Shown piece after piece: positions 17,162 through 25,066 of a DNA stretch of 64,000 nt; positions within the stretch are counted from its first letter, which is position 1; each line of letters begins with the position of its first letter. The stretch lies in the NCBI GenBank assembly GCA_016191225.1, contig JACPPC010000001.1:62001-126000 (forward strand), read 5' to 3'. The notes beneath the pieces were generated by a model. That model made no database searches and was not told the origin of the DNA. It saw only the letters and a list, made by a program, of their open reading frames with translations. The stretch comes from Gemmatimonadota bacterium. Its GTDB lineage: Bacteria; Gemmatimonadota; Gemmatimonadetes; Gemmatimonadales; Gemmatimonadaceae. A program made the position numbers and the translations under genes.

Positions 17162-18460
17162 CTACGGGTAGATCAGGTACGGGGCGACGCGACGCCGGAA
17201 GGCCGCGATCTCGTCGCGCGTGCGCGCCAGCACACGCCGCGGATCGTCGCCGCGGAGCAGCGCCTCGCGAAGCCCGACGCCGCCGAAAGTGCGGTCGAAC
17301 CCCACGTCGCGCACCTTCAGCGAGTCCGGGTGCTCGCGCCCCACCGCCCAGACCACCGCCGCCGCAGTGAGCGTCGCGTCGAACGCCTCGCGGTCGGTGA
17401 GCCACATGCGCACACCCGCCACCTCGCGGCCGTTGTACTTGCTGTCGCCCGGCTTGACCGGCGTGAAGGTCTCGGTGCCGAACCGGACACCCGGCAGGCC
17501 GAGGGCGGTAAGCCGGGCCGCGACGGCCGCCGATCCCATCCACGGCGCGCCAAAACGCTGGAACGTCGAGTCGGTGCCCCGCCCCACCGACAGGTTGGTG
17601 GTCTCGAGGATCACCATGCCGGGATAGAAGGTGGCGCTGGTGACGCTGGGCATGTTCGGGCTCGGGCGCACCCAGGGGAGTCCCGTCCGGTCGAACCACT
17701 GCGACCGTCGCCACCCCGCTGCGGGGACGACCGTGAGCTGCGCCCCGATGCGCAGCACGTCGTTGTAGAAGCGCGCCAGCTCGCCCATGGTCAGGCCGTG
17801 GCGCAGCGGGATCGGGAAGATCGACGTGGGCGTGGCATGCCTGGCGGGCGTGTCGTCGTCGCCGTTGGTGAGGGCGCTGTCGACGATCGGCCCCTCGACG
17901 TGCGTCCCAGTGATCGGGTTCGGGCGGTCGAGGACGAGGATCGGCACCCGATTGCGGGCGGCGGCACGCAGGGTGTAGACCATCGACGCCGGGAAGGTCC
18001 AGGGGCGGGCACCAAGGTCCTGCAGGTCCACCAGCAGCACATCGACGCCGAGCAGGGTTGAGTCCGGGGGCGCCGTGGTGGTGCGGCCGTACAGCGAGTG
18101 CACGACGACGCCGGACTTCTCGTCGACGCCACCGGCGAGGTTCGTGCGATCCTCGGTGCCGCGGATGCCGTGCTCCGGCGCGAACAGGGCCACCAGCCGG
18201 ACCCCGGCCGCCCTCGCGGCGGCATCGGTGAGGCGGTCGATGTCGCTCACCCCGCGCTCGTCGACCCCGCTCTGGTTCGTGAGCAGGGCCACGCGCTTGC
18301 CCCGGACGAGGCGCACCGAGTCGGTGAGGAGCACCGAAATGCCCGGCCGGACCCCCTGCGCGGCGGCCGGCGCGGCGGCGATGGGAACGCCCGGGAGGAG
18401 GGCCGCGTAGATGAGGAGCGGGGCCAGGCGGCGGCCCGCGGGAGTGGTGAGAATCGTCAT
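17162..18460 (-). CDS. namZ: NamZ-type exo-beta-N-acetylmuramidase (DUF1343), exported
   Basis: The DUF1343 family includes NamZ, an exo-acting enzyme that releases MurNAc from non-reducing ends of peptidoglycan fragments. 432 residues. The signal sequence spans 1-34 (LAPLLIYAALLPGVPIAAAPAAAQ). Core motifs: VALLTNQSGVDERG, LFAPEHGIRGT, VDVLLVDLQDLGARPWTF, LDRPNPITGTHVEGP, SPNMPSVTSATFYPG and ETTNLSVGRGTDSTFQ. The ATG was chosen because it gives a clean signal peptide; an in-frame start six codons upstream exists. It reads divergently from erpA. Confidence 0.92.
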   Translation of the reverse strand: MTILTTPAGRRLAPLLIYAALLPGVPIAAAPAAAQGVRPGISVLLTDSVRLVRGKRVALLTNQSGVDERGVSDIDRLTDAAARAAGVRLVALFAPEHGIRGTEDRTNLAGGVDEKSGVVVHSLYGRTTTAPPDSTLLGVDVLLVDLQDLGARPWTFPASMVYTLRAAARNRVPILVLDRPNPITGTHVEGPIVDSALTNGDDDTPARHATPTSIFPIPLRHGLTMGELARFYNDVLRIGAQLTVVPAAGWRRSQWFDRTGLPWVRPSPNMPSVTSATFYPGMVILETTNLSVGRGTDSTFQRFGAPWMGSAAVAARLTALGLPGVRFGTETFTPVKPGDSKYNGREVAGVRMWLTDREAFDATLTAAAVVWAVGREHPDSLKVRDVGFDRTFGGVGLREALLRGDDPRRVLARTRDEIAAFRRRVAPYLIYP

Positions 18461-18465
18461 GCCGT

Positions 18466-18471
18466 AGTATA
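18466..18471 (-). promoter_or_regulatory. possible -10 box for namZ, leaderless arrangement
   Basis: Read on the minus strand, TATACT lies five bases before the chosen namZ ATG, so a start of transcription at the usual distance would fall on the ATG itself. No convincing -35 hexamer is seen. The same 65-base gap must also hold the erpA promoter on the plus strand (TACGAT at 18499-18504 is a weak candidate). Confidence 0.25.
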
Positions 18472-18525
18472 CTTCCAAGTGTCGTACGGGTTGCGGGTTA
18501 CGATGCCGTACATCGGAGGGTCCAA

Positions 18526-18882
18526 ATGAGCACGATGAACCAGCCGGACGTGGTCCTCACACTGTCGCCGGCCGCAGGTACCGAAGTTCTCAAGTTCATG
18601 GCGCAGGAAGGGGTGACGCCCGACAAGGGCGGCCTTCGCGTGTCGGTGCAGCCGGGCGGGTGCTCCGGCTTCAAGTACGGCCTCTTGATCGAGGATGCCG
18701 TGGCCGATGACGACCTGGTGCTGGAGCAGGATGGATTCCGGGTCTTCGTGGACCCGTTCTCGGCGCAGTACATCAGCGGTGTCAACATCGACTACGTGAC
18801 GAGCATGCAGGGATCGGGGTTCACGTTCAAGAACCCGAACGCGACCGGCGGTTGCGGCTGCGGCAGCTCGTTCTCGGCATAG
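18526..18882 (+). CDS. erpA: iron-sulfur cluster insertion protein ErpA (A-type carrier)
   Basis: HesB/IscA-type carrier that receives Fe-S clusters and inserts them into target enzymes. 118 residues. The three conserved Cys are present: C46 in PGGCSGFKYG and C110/C112 in GGCGCGSSFSA. GGAGG seven bases before the ATG supports the start. The protein belongs with ErpA/SufA-like members rather than the scaffold IscU. It stands alone between divergent namZ and the symporter gene and is followed by a hairpin terminator. Likely clients in this window are the Fe-S subunit ActB and other respiratory proteins, by inference. Confidence 0.95.
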   Translation: MSTMNQPDVVLTLSPAAGTEVLKFMAQEGVTPDKGGLRVSVQPGGCSGFKYGLLIEDAVADDDLVLEQDGFRVFVDPFSAQYISGVNIDYVTSMQGSGFTFKNPNATGGCGCGSSFSA

Positions 18883-18933
18883 GCGATTCCGCACTCGGTG
18901 GCCCCGGCGCGCGAAGCACCGGCAGCCACCCCA

Positions 18934-18963
18934 GGCCCGTGACTTCGAGAGAGGTCGCGGGCC
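18934..18963 (+). terminator. hairpin after erpA
   Basis: GGCCCGTGAC (18934-18943) pairs with GTCGCGGGCC (18954-18963) over ten bases with one G.U pair, loop of ten, followed by TTCGTGTTGG. It is a plausible terminator for erpA. Confidence 0.6.
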
Positions 18964-18996
18964 TTCGTGTTGGCGCCGGTCATGCCGGCCGCGCCG

Positions 18997-19024
18997 GTCA
19001 TCCTGAGCGCAGCGAAGGATCCGC
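18997..19024 (+). repeat. dispersed 28-bp repeat, copy 2
   Basis: GTCATCCTGAGCGCAGCGAA is followed by GGATCCGC. It is the reverse-complement orientation of copy 1 and lies 12 bases before the symporter start codon. Confidence 0.85.
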
Positions 19025-19036
19025 TTTCCCCGGGTC

Positions 19037-20569
19037 ATGACCCACTTCACCCTTCTCGACGCCCTTGTGCTCGTCGCCTACCTCGGCGGCACGACCTGGC
19101 TCGGGCTCCGGCTCGGCGGGCGCCAGAGGAGCGCCCGCGACTACTTCGTGGCCGAGGGCAACATCCCGTGGTGGGCGGTGATGTTCAGCGTGGTCGCGAG
19201 CGAGACGAGCGCCCTCACGTTCATCTCGATCCCCGGCCTCGCGTACCTCGGCAACCTCGGGTTCCTGCAGGTCGCGGCGGGGTACATCCTCGGGCGGGTG
19301 GTGGTCGCGTTCGTGCTGCTGCCGCGGTACTTCGACGGGGAGCTGGTCACGGCGTACGCGCTGCTCGAGCGGCGGTTCGGGCTGGGGACGCGGCGGTTCA
19401 CGAGCATCGTGTTCATGGCCACGCGCGCGATCGCCGACAGCGTGCGGGTGTTCGCGACGGCGATCCCGATCGCCCTCATCATCGGCGATGCGGTGCCACG
19501 GGCGTACCTGATGCCGACGGCGATCCTGGTGCTCGGCGCGCTGACCGTGTTCTACACCTGGCGGGGCGGGATGCGCGCGGTGGTGTGGACGGAGTTGATG
19601 CAGGCGGGCGTCTACATCCTGGGCGGGCTGGCGGCGATCGTGCTGCTCGGACGGAGCGTTCCCGGCGGCTGGGGGTCGATCGTGGAGGGGGCGGCCGCGG
19701 CGGGCAAGCTGGCGGCGATCGACTGGTCGACGGCGCTCGACAAGCCGCACACGATGCTGGCCGGGCTCCTCGGCGGCGGCTTCCTCGCGATGGCCAGCCA
19801 CGGCACCGACCAGCTGATCGTGCAGCGACTGCTCTCGTCGCGGTCGCTCCGCGACGCACAGAAGGCGCTGATCGGCAGCGGGCTGGTGGTGTTCGCGCAG
19901 TTCACCCTGTTTCTCATGGTCGGAGTGGGCCTGTGGGCCTACTACGGGGCCCGCTTCTTCCCCGCCGCCGACCAGGTCTTCCCGACGTTCATCGTGGACC
20001 GGATGCCCGCGGGCCTGACGGGGCTGATCGTGGCGGCGATCCTCGCGGCAACGATGAGCACGCACTCGGGGACGATCAACGCGCTGGCGGCGGCGACCAC
20101 GCACGACATCTACCTGCCGCTCACCGGGCGGCGGGCGAGCGACGCCTCGACGCTGCGCTTCGGCAAGCTTGCGGCGCTGGCGTGGGGGGTGGGGCTCACC
20201 CTCGGCGCGCTGCTCTACAAGGCGCAGGGGACGCCGGTGGTGGTGGTGGCGCTCTCGGTGGCGAGCTTCACTTACGGCGGGCTGCTGGGGGGCTTCGCGC
20301 TCGGCATCCTGTGGAAGCGCGCCACGCAGCGCGACGCGATCACCGGGATGAGCGTGGGAATCGCGGCGATGACCTTCGTGGTGTTCGCCAAGCCGATCGG
20401 GGGGGCGTTGCCGGCGCTGGCCGCGCCGCTCGCGCCATTCGGCGGCATTGCCTGGCCGTGGTACGTGCTGATCGGCACGACGATCACGGTCGCGACGGGA
20501 GTGCTGAGCTCGTGCACGCACGAGGCGGGGGGCACGGGAAGAGCGGACGTATCGCTGCGCGCGGGATGA
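19037..20569 (+). CDS. sodium:solute symporter (SSS family)
   Basis: Sodium-coupled uptake of a small solute across the inner membrane. 510 residues with about 13 hydrophobic helices. Family marks include the SVVASETSALTFISIPGLAY region in helix 2-3, ARDYFVAEGNIPWW, FYTWRGGMRAVVWTELMQ and ATMSTHSGTINALAAATTHDIY, where Ser/Thr residues of the sodium site are expected. The substrate cannot be read from sequence. Neighbouring NamZ and sugar kinase make an amino sugar such as MurNAc or GlcNAc plausible. The last codons (GRADVSLRAG) come from a copy of the dispersed repeat, so the natural C-terminus may have been altered. Confidence 0.9.
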   Translation: MTHFTLLDALVLVAYLGGTTWLGLRLGGRQRSARDYFVAEGNIPWWAVMFSVVASETSALTFISIPGLAYLGNLGFLQVAAGYILGRVVVAFVLLPRYFDGELVTAYALLERRFGLGTRRFTSIVFMATRAIADSVRVFATAIPIALIIGDAVPRAYLMPTAILVLGALTVFYTWRGGMRAVVWTELMQAGVYILGGLAAIVLLGRSVPGGWGSIVEGAAAAGKLAAIDWSTALDKPHTMLAGLLGGGFLAMASHGTDQLIVQRLLSSRSLRDAQKALIGSGLVVFAQFTLFLMVGVGLWAYYGARFFPAADQVFPTFIVDRMPAGLTGLIVAAILAATMSTHSGTINALAAATTHDIYLPLTGRRASDASTLRFGKLAALAWGVGLTLGALLYKAQGTPVVVVALSVASFTYGGLLGGFALGILWKRATQRDAITGMSVGIAAMTFVVFAKPIGGALPALAAPLAPFGGIAWPWYVLIGTTITVATGVLSSCTHEAGGTGRADVSLRAG

Positions 20570-20600
20570 CGCGAGCGGATCCTTCGCTGCGCAGGGGATG
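20543..20600 (+). repeat. dispersed repeat, two adjacent copies (copies 3 and 4)
   Basis: Positions 20543-20570 hold a diverged copy (GCGGAC...TCGCTGCGC...GGATGAC), which supplies the last codons and the TGA of the symporter gene. Positions 20575-20600 hold a closer copy (GCGGATCCTTCGCTGCGC, then AGGGGATG). They are in direct orientation, four bases apart. Confidence 0.75.
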
Positions 20601-20616
20601 CGATCGCGCGGGGAAT

Positions 20617-20653
20617 GCAAGCGGGGGCGGCCGGACTGGCCGCCCCCGCTTGC
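20617..20653. terminator. bidirectional terminator hairpin
   Basis: A perfect 16-bp stem: GCAAGCGGGGGCGGCC (20617-20632) pairs with GGCCGCCCCCGCTTGC (20638-20653) around a five-base loop. It lies between the convergent symporter and Bor-like genes and can stop transcripts from either side. Confidence 0.8.
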
Positions 20654-20673
20654 CATGCCACCACCGCCGAGGC

Positions 20674-21096
20674 CTAGAACTTCACGTACACCGCGGTGCC
20701 CGTCTCGGCCGCCAGCTTCGCGGCCGCCTGGAACGATGCCACCGCCTCTTCGCGCGTCGACCCGGCGTGCCCAACCACCTTGTCGGCCGGCGTGAGCGAG
20801 GCGCTGCCGCCGGCGGCACAGGTCACCGACACCGAGTTCGGGGACCACACGATGCCGACGAAATAGCCGACGAGCAGGTTCAGGAAGCTGTGCTGCGTCT
20901 CGACCTTGGCGATTCCGGCCTTGCACGCGGAGGCGTCGACCTCGGCCCCGGGGATCAGGCCGAAGAACCAGTTGGTGTGCCAGTCGTCACTGATCACCTG
21001 CGAACCCGGTGCCTTGCCCGTGGTCACCGTGGTGTGCCAGCAGGCCGACGCAAGGGACGCGGCGACGACAACTGCCATGATCCTTACAAAACGCAT
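20674..21096 (-). CDS. Bor-like lipoprotein
   Basis: 140 residues. Signal peptide with lipobox LASAC, lipidated Cys at 19. The mature part follows the pattern of lambda Bor/Iss-type outer-membrane lipoproteins: WFFGLIPGAEVDASACKAG, then IAKVETQHSFLNLLVGYFVG, then a Pro-containing VTC strand. Bor contributes to serum resistance in E. coli; its role in an environmental bacterium is unknown. A C-terminal extension of about 45 residues (REEAVASFQAAAKLAAE) is unlike lambda Bor. GGAGG six bases before the ATG supports the start. The gene reads divergently from the sugar kinase and converges on the symporter. Confidence 0.78.
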   Translation of the reverse strand: MRFVRIMAVVVAASLASACWHTTVTTGKAPGSQVISDDWHTNWFFGLIPGAEVDASACKAGIAKVETQHSFLNLLVGYFVGIVWSPNSVSVTCAAGGSASLTPADKVVGHAGSTREEAVASFQAAAKLAAETGTAVYVKF

Positions 21097-21241
21097 GGAA
21101 CCTCCATCGAGAGGGTGGATGTGGCGGGGGATACGGTAGCACCTCGGGGCCGCCGCCGCCACCCGGGCCGGGCATGGGAGTGGCTAGATTGTCGGCGTCC
21201 CCCCGACCCTCCTGCCCCCACCCCGTACGGAGCATTCCCGA

Positions 21242-22177
21242 GTGAGCGTGATTGTCGTTGGCGTCGATGGCGGCGGTACGGCCACCCGCGCGCTGGTGAT
21301 GGACGAGCGCGGGCGCGAGGTGGGCTCGGCCACGGGGCCCGCCAGCGCCGTGCGGCCAGGCCACGCCGACACCTCGGCGGACATCATCGCGGGGGTCGTT
21401 GCGGCGGCGCTCGCCGAGGCGGGGCTGGGCCACCTGCGCCCGCGGGCGCTTTGCGCCGGCGTCGCCGGCACGGGGCGCGATCCCGAGCGTGACGCCCTCA
21501 CCCGCGAGCTGATCGAGCGGGACGTGGCGGACGAGTCGATCGTGCAGACCGATGCCGGCGTTGCCCTTGACGACGCCTTCGGCGAGGGGGCCGGCGTGGT
21601 CCTGATCGCGGGTACCGGCTCGATGGCGGTTGGGCGCGGCCCGACCGGACGGCTGGTGCGCGCGGGCGGCTGGGGACCGGTGTTCGGTGACGAGGGGAGC
21701 GGAGCCTGGATCGGCCGTCGCGCCCTCGGCATCGCGGCGGCCTCGGTCGACGGCCGCGAGCCGGAGACGGCGCTGGTGGGGGTGCTCGTGCAGGCGTGCG
21801 GGGTGAGCGACGCCAGCGGGTTCATCGGCTGGGCGGCGGACGCCTCGCCGGCGGAGCTGGCGACGCTGGTACGGGTGGTCGTGGAAACGGCCGCGGCGGG
21901 CGACCTGCGCGCGAACGCCCTCCTGACCCTCGCCGTGGAGGAGCTCGTGATCCACGTGCGGGCGGTGTCGCGCGAGCTCTTCGGCGACGAGCGCGCGTCG
22001 GTGCCCGTGGCCCTCGCCGGCGGCATGATGAAGCCCGGATCGGCGATCCGGAAGCGCACCGAGCACCGGCTCAAGAGCGCGGTCCCCGGTGCCGTGCTGC
22101 ACCCGGGCGAGGTGGTGGGCGTGCGTGGTGCCGCCCGGGCGGCGCTGCGGCTCCTGGGCGTCGAGGTCGGCAGCTAG
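21242..22177 (+). CDS. BadF/BadG/BcrA-type sugar kinase (GlcNAc/MurNAc kinase-like)
   Basis: ATP-dependent kinase of the actin-like ASKHA fold, in the family that contains N-acetylglucosamine kinase and MurNAc kinase MurK. 311 residues from a GTG start with GGAG upstream. Motifs: VDGGGTATRALV (phosphate 1), CAGVAGTGRD, TDAGVALDDAFGEGAGVVLI, AGTGSMAVGR (phosphate 2), GGWGPVFGDEGSGAWIG, the sugar-kinase hallmark, and ALAGGMM (adenosine). Exact substrate is inferred from family and neighbourhood. It may phosphorylate sugars brought in by the nearby symporter. Confidence 0.88.
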   Translation: MSVIVVGVDGGGTATRALVMDERGREVGSATGPASAVRPGHADTSADIIAGVVAAALAEAGLGHLRPRALCAGVAGTGRDPERDALTRELIERDVADESIVQTDAGVALDDAFGEGAGVVLIAGTGSMAVGRGPTGRLVRAGGWGPVFGDEGSGAWIGRRALGIAAASVDGREPETALVGVLVQACGVSDASGFIGWAADASPAELATLVRVVVETAAAGDLRANALLTLAVEELVIHVRAVSRELFGDERASVPVALAGGMMKPGSAIRKRTEHRLKSAVPGAVLHPGEVVGVRGAARAALRLLGVEVGS

Positions 22178-22187
22178 CGCCGCGACG

Positions 22188-23015
22188 CTACTTGAGCCGC
22201 TGGAGCTCGATCTCCGAGGCGAAGTAGCCGAAGCCGGGCCAACCGCCCGAGGCCACGCCGCGCTCGAACCACTTCCGGGCATTGGCCCTGTCGCCCTGCA
22301 CCAGGTACCAGTTCCCGACCCCGAAGCTGAGCGTCGCGACCTGCACGGGGGCGGTGTCGGCGAGGGCGAGGACCTGGTCGGGCGTGCGCTTGCCGCGATA
22401 GAGCTGCAGCCGCTGGAAGTACGCCGTGGCGGTCGTCACGCGGAAGTCGTCGGTGATCGGCGCGAGGGCCTGTCGCGCCTCGGCGTCGCGGCCGGCGCGC
22501 GACAGCGACATCCACAACCAGTCGGTCGCCCCCGCGACCTCGTTCGCGTTGGGCGCGAGGCGCTGGCAGTGGGCGAAGGCATCGGCGGCCGCGGGGAACT
22601 CGCCGCGCAGGAAATGGGCCACGCCGAGGTGGTACCAGATGTCGTAGTTCAGCGTGTCGAGCCTGTTGCCCGTCTCGAGGTCGGCGAGGGCGCGGCCGGG
22701 ATCGCCGATCGAGATGTAGCGATGGCCGCGCCACCGGTAGAGGGCCGGGTTGGCTGGCGCGACGGCGATGCCACGGGAAAAGGTCGCGATCGCCTCCCTG
22801 TACTGGCGCACGGCGGCCTGGGCGAGCCCGAGAGCGATGATCCGGTCGACGTTGCCGGGCGCGAGCGCGAGCGCCGCCTCGGCGCGCGCAATCGCCCCCG
22901 TATCGGCCTGCGCGCGATGCTCGACGCCAGCCCGGGAGCGGTACTGCACGGCCTGGGCGCGCGCGGCGGGAGCGGTGAGTAACAGGGCGAGGATGGCACT
23001 GGCGAGGAGGCGCAC
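22188..23015 (-). CDS. exported TPR-repeat protein
   Basis: 275 residues. The GTG chosen begins a signal peptide (LLASAILALLLTAPAARAQ). The rest is built of tetratricopeptide-like helix pairs: IARAEAALALAPGNVDRII, YREAIATFSRGIAVAPANPA, GRALADLETGNRLDTLNYD, FPAAADAFAHCQRLAPNANE and a last RANARKWFERGVASGG. Such proteins act as periplasmic scaffolds; no partner can be named. An upstream in-frame start at 23144 would hide the signal sequence, so it is not used. It converges on the kinase gene with only ten bases between them. Confidence 0.82.
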   Translation of the reverse strand: MRLLASAILALLLTAPAARAQAVQYRSRAGVEHRAQADTGAIARAEAALALAPGNVDRIIALGLAQAAVRQYREAIATFSRGIAVAPANPALYRWRGHRYISIGDPGRALADLETGNRLDTLNYDIWYHLGVAHFLRGEFPAAADAFAHCQRLAPNANEVAGATDWLWMSLSRAGRDAEARQALAPITDDFRVTTATAYFQRLQLYRGKRTPDQVLALADTAPVQVATLSFGVGNWYLVQGDRANARKWFERGVASGGWPGFGYFASEIELQRLK

Positions 23016-23172
23016 GGGGGCTGGGCTCGAGGTGGGGGTGCCCAACGCTACCGCGCGGCGGGCCCCGGCACACCCCCGCACACCGCGGGCCGAACCGGTG
23101 TACTGGTGACGGCCTCGCTTGACCGGCCGCCGAGCCCGCGGCATGGTCGAGTCCCCCCACGCCGGGAGTCCG

Positions 23173-23845
23173 ATGCCCCCTCGACTGTCAGACCTGTCGC
23201 GCGCCGCCCTGCGGTCTGCCCTCTCGATGCTCGCCGCGTGCGGCGGGGGCGATCACCGGCACCCGCACGATGGTCGTGCGCCTGTACCCGGCGACGTTCA
23301 CGCTGGTGCCGACGATCGCCGCAATCGCCGTGAATGCGGGAACGCAGTCGTTCACCGGCGCCTCGCAGGACAGCATCGGCACCAACCTGCCGATTGCCTG
23401 GCTCTCGCGCGCGCCGAGCCTGGCGACGGTCAGTCCGGCCAGCGGCACGACGACGACGGCCACCGGCGTGGCCAACGGCACGGTGCGCATCGTCATGACG
23501 TCGGGGGTGCGCAGTGACTCGGCGGCGCTCACCCTCACCAACCAGGGCCCCACCTTCCCGACGACGATCGGCGTGGCCGTCGGGACGGGCGATGGCATCG
23601 TGTTCACGAGTTCGCGCAACGGGACGTCGAATCCCGCCATCGACACCCTGGCCGTCGGGGGCACGGTCACGTGGACGTGGGTCGGCCCGAACCACAGCGT
23701 CTTGTCCACGGGCTCACCGACGTTCACGAGCAGCGTGACGAAGAGCTCGGGGACATACCCCTTCACCTTCCTCACCGTCGGGACCTACAACTACATCTGC
23801 GGCGTGCACGGGGCGTCGATGTCGGGCACGATCGTGGTGCGCTGA
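23173..23845 (+). pseudogene. cupredoxin lipoprotein gene with a probable one-base frameshift
   Basis: The ATG at 23173 starts a lipoprotein signal in which MLAAC supplies the lipobox (Cys23) and GGG follows. This frame then turns to nonsense. The adjacent frame, open from upstream to 23845, contains a BIG2-type Ig-like repeat followed by a plastocyanin-like domain. Type-1 copper ligands are visible: His in GPNHSV, then Cys, His and Met in YICGVHGASM. Removing one G from the run at 23245-23249 joins the two parts. It could be a real mutation, a sequencing error, or a shorter protein starting at ATG 23270 without export signal. Confidence 0.65.
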
Positions 23846-23965
23846 CCGGCCGCGGGTCGCCCCTGCAAGTTGCGAAGGCCCGTCCCGGCGGGCCGCCGTC
23901 GTTCGCGGGCGCCGCGCCCCCGCCGCCGCCTCAAGCCCGGTTCCGCCCGGCCGACACTCAGGACC

Positions 23966-25051
23966 ATGGCGTGGGGATTCGTGCAGAGGCTCCTGGGTGG
24001 ACAGCGCGCCCGTCGCCCTGCTGGTAGCGCTCCGGCTATCGGTGGGGTGACGGCGCGCCCGTCCTTCCCGATCGTGACCGGCTCGCAGCCGATCGTGCCG
24101 GCGGCGCGCAGTTCGGTCGCCATGCGGATTCCCGCCATCGAGGAGCCGTCGCCGTCGGCCGCCGTCACGGAGCAGATGCGCGAGCAGCTCGCCCGCGGGC
24201 TGCGCCAGCTCGACGCGGGGATGGACGCCTCGCACCGGACGAGCGACCTGGCGCACCTGGCCCGCGAGCTCCGGAACAACCCGGCGACCACGATCCGGCA
24301 GCTCCCCCTCGCCGCCCAGCGCGCCCTGGCCATGCTCGGCGACGACGCCAGCACGGCGAGCCTCGCCCTGCTGTTCGAGCGGGACCCCGCGATCACGCAG
24401 GCGCTGCTCGTGCGCGCGAACAGCGCCTACTACAACCCCACCGGCAAGCGCATCCTGTCGCTCACCAACGGCATCACGCGGCTCGGGCGCGGCGGCGTGC
24501 GCAACGTGCTGATCGAGCAGTCGCTGCAGGGACTGGTCTGCCGCCCCGGTGGCGCGCTCGACCAGATGGTCGAGCAGGTGTGGAGCCACATGGTGCGCAC
24601 CGCGCCCCTGGCGCGCTCGATCGCCCCGGCGTTCGGGGTGGACCCGGAGCAGGCCTTCTCGATGGGGCTGCTGCACGACGTCGGCAAGCTGGTGATGTTC
24701 GACCGGCTGACGGCGCTCCGCGCCCGGAGCCGCCGCGACGTGGACGTCGACCACGCCGTGCTCGTGCGCGCCCTGCGCCTGCTGCACGAGCCGCTCGGGG
24801 GCATCGCGGTGCAGCGCTGGGGGCTGGGCGACGATGCGGCCCTCTCCGTTGCGACCCACCACCGCGAGCCGCTGCCGGCCCGGCGCGACCGGCTGGGCGA
24901 AGTGCTCTACGTCGCCGAACGGATGGACCTGGCGCAGGTGCGGGGCGCCGAGTTCAACCCGGCCGTCGTCTGGCGCGCCGGCAACCTGACCGGCGACCTC
25001 GACGCCGCCAGCACGGTGAACGACGAACTGCGGATGCCGAAGGCGTCGTAG
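23966..25051 (+). CDS. HDOD-domain regulatory protein
   Basis: 361 residues, cytoplasmic. The N-terminal 110 residues are low-complexity and helical. The HDOD domain covers roughly 110-320: LPLAAQRALAMLGDDASTAS, FERDPAITQALLVRANSA, GITRLGRGGVRNVLIEQSL, HMVRTAPLARSIA, and SMGLLHDVGKLVMFD, which keeps the His-Asp pair at 237-238. HDOD proteins usually act in signalling without proven hydrolase activity. The ATG was chosen because it follows directly on a non-coding-looking leader. The gene stands alone and converges on the dicarboxylate symporter gene. Confidence 0.85.
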   Translation: MAWGFVQRLLGGQRARRPAGSAPAIGGVTARPSFPIVTGSQPIVPAARSSVAMRIPAIEEPSPSAAVTEQMREQLARGLRQLDAGMDASHRTSDLAHLARELRNNPATTIRQLPLAAQRALAMLGDDASTASLALLFERDPAITQALLVRANSAYYNPTGKRILSLTNGITRLGRGGVRNVLIEQSLQGLVCRPGGALDQMVEQVWSHMVRTAPLARSIAPAFGVDPEQAFSMGLLHDVGKLVMFDRLTALRARSRRDVDVDHAVLVRALRLLHEPLGGIAVQRWGLGDDAALSVATHHREPLPARRDRLGEVLYVAERMDLAQVRGAEFNPAVVWRAGNLTGDLDAASTVNDELRMPKAS

Positions 25052-25066
25052 CGCGGCTGGCGGCCG

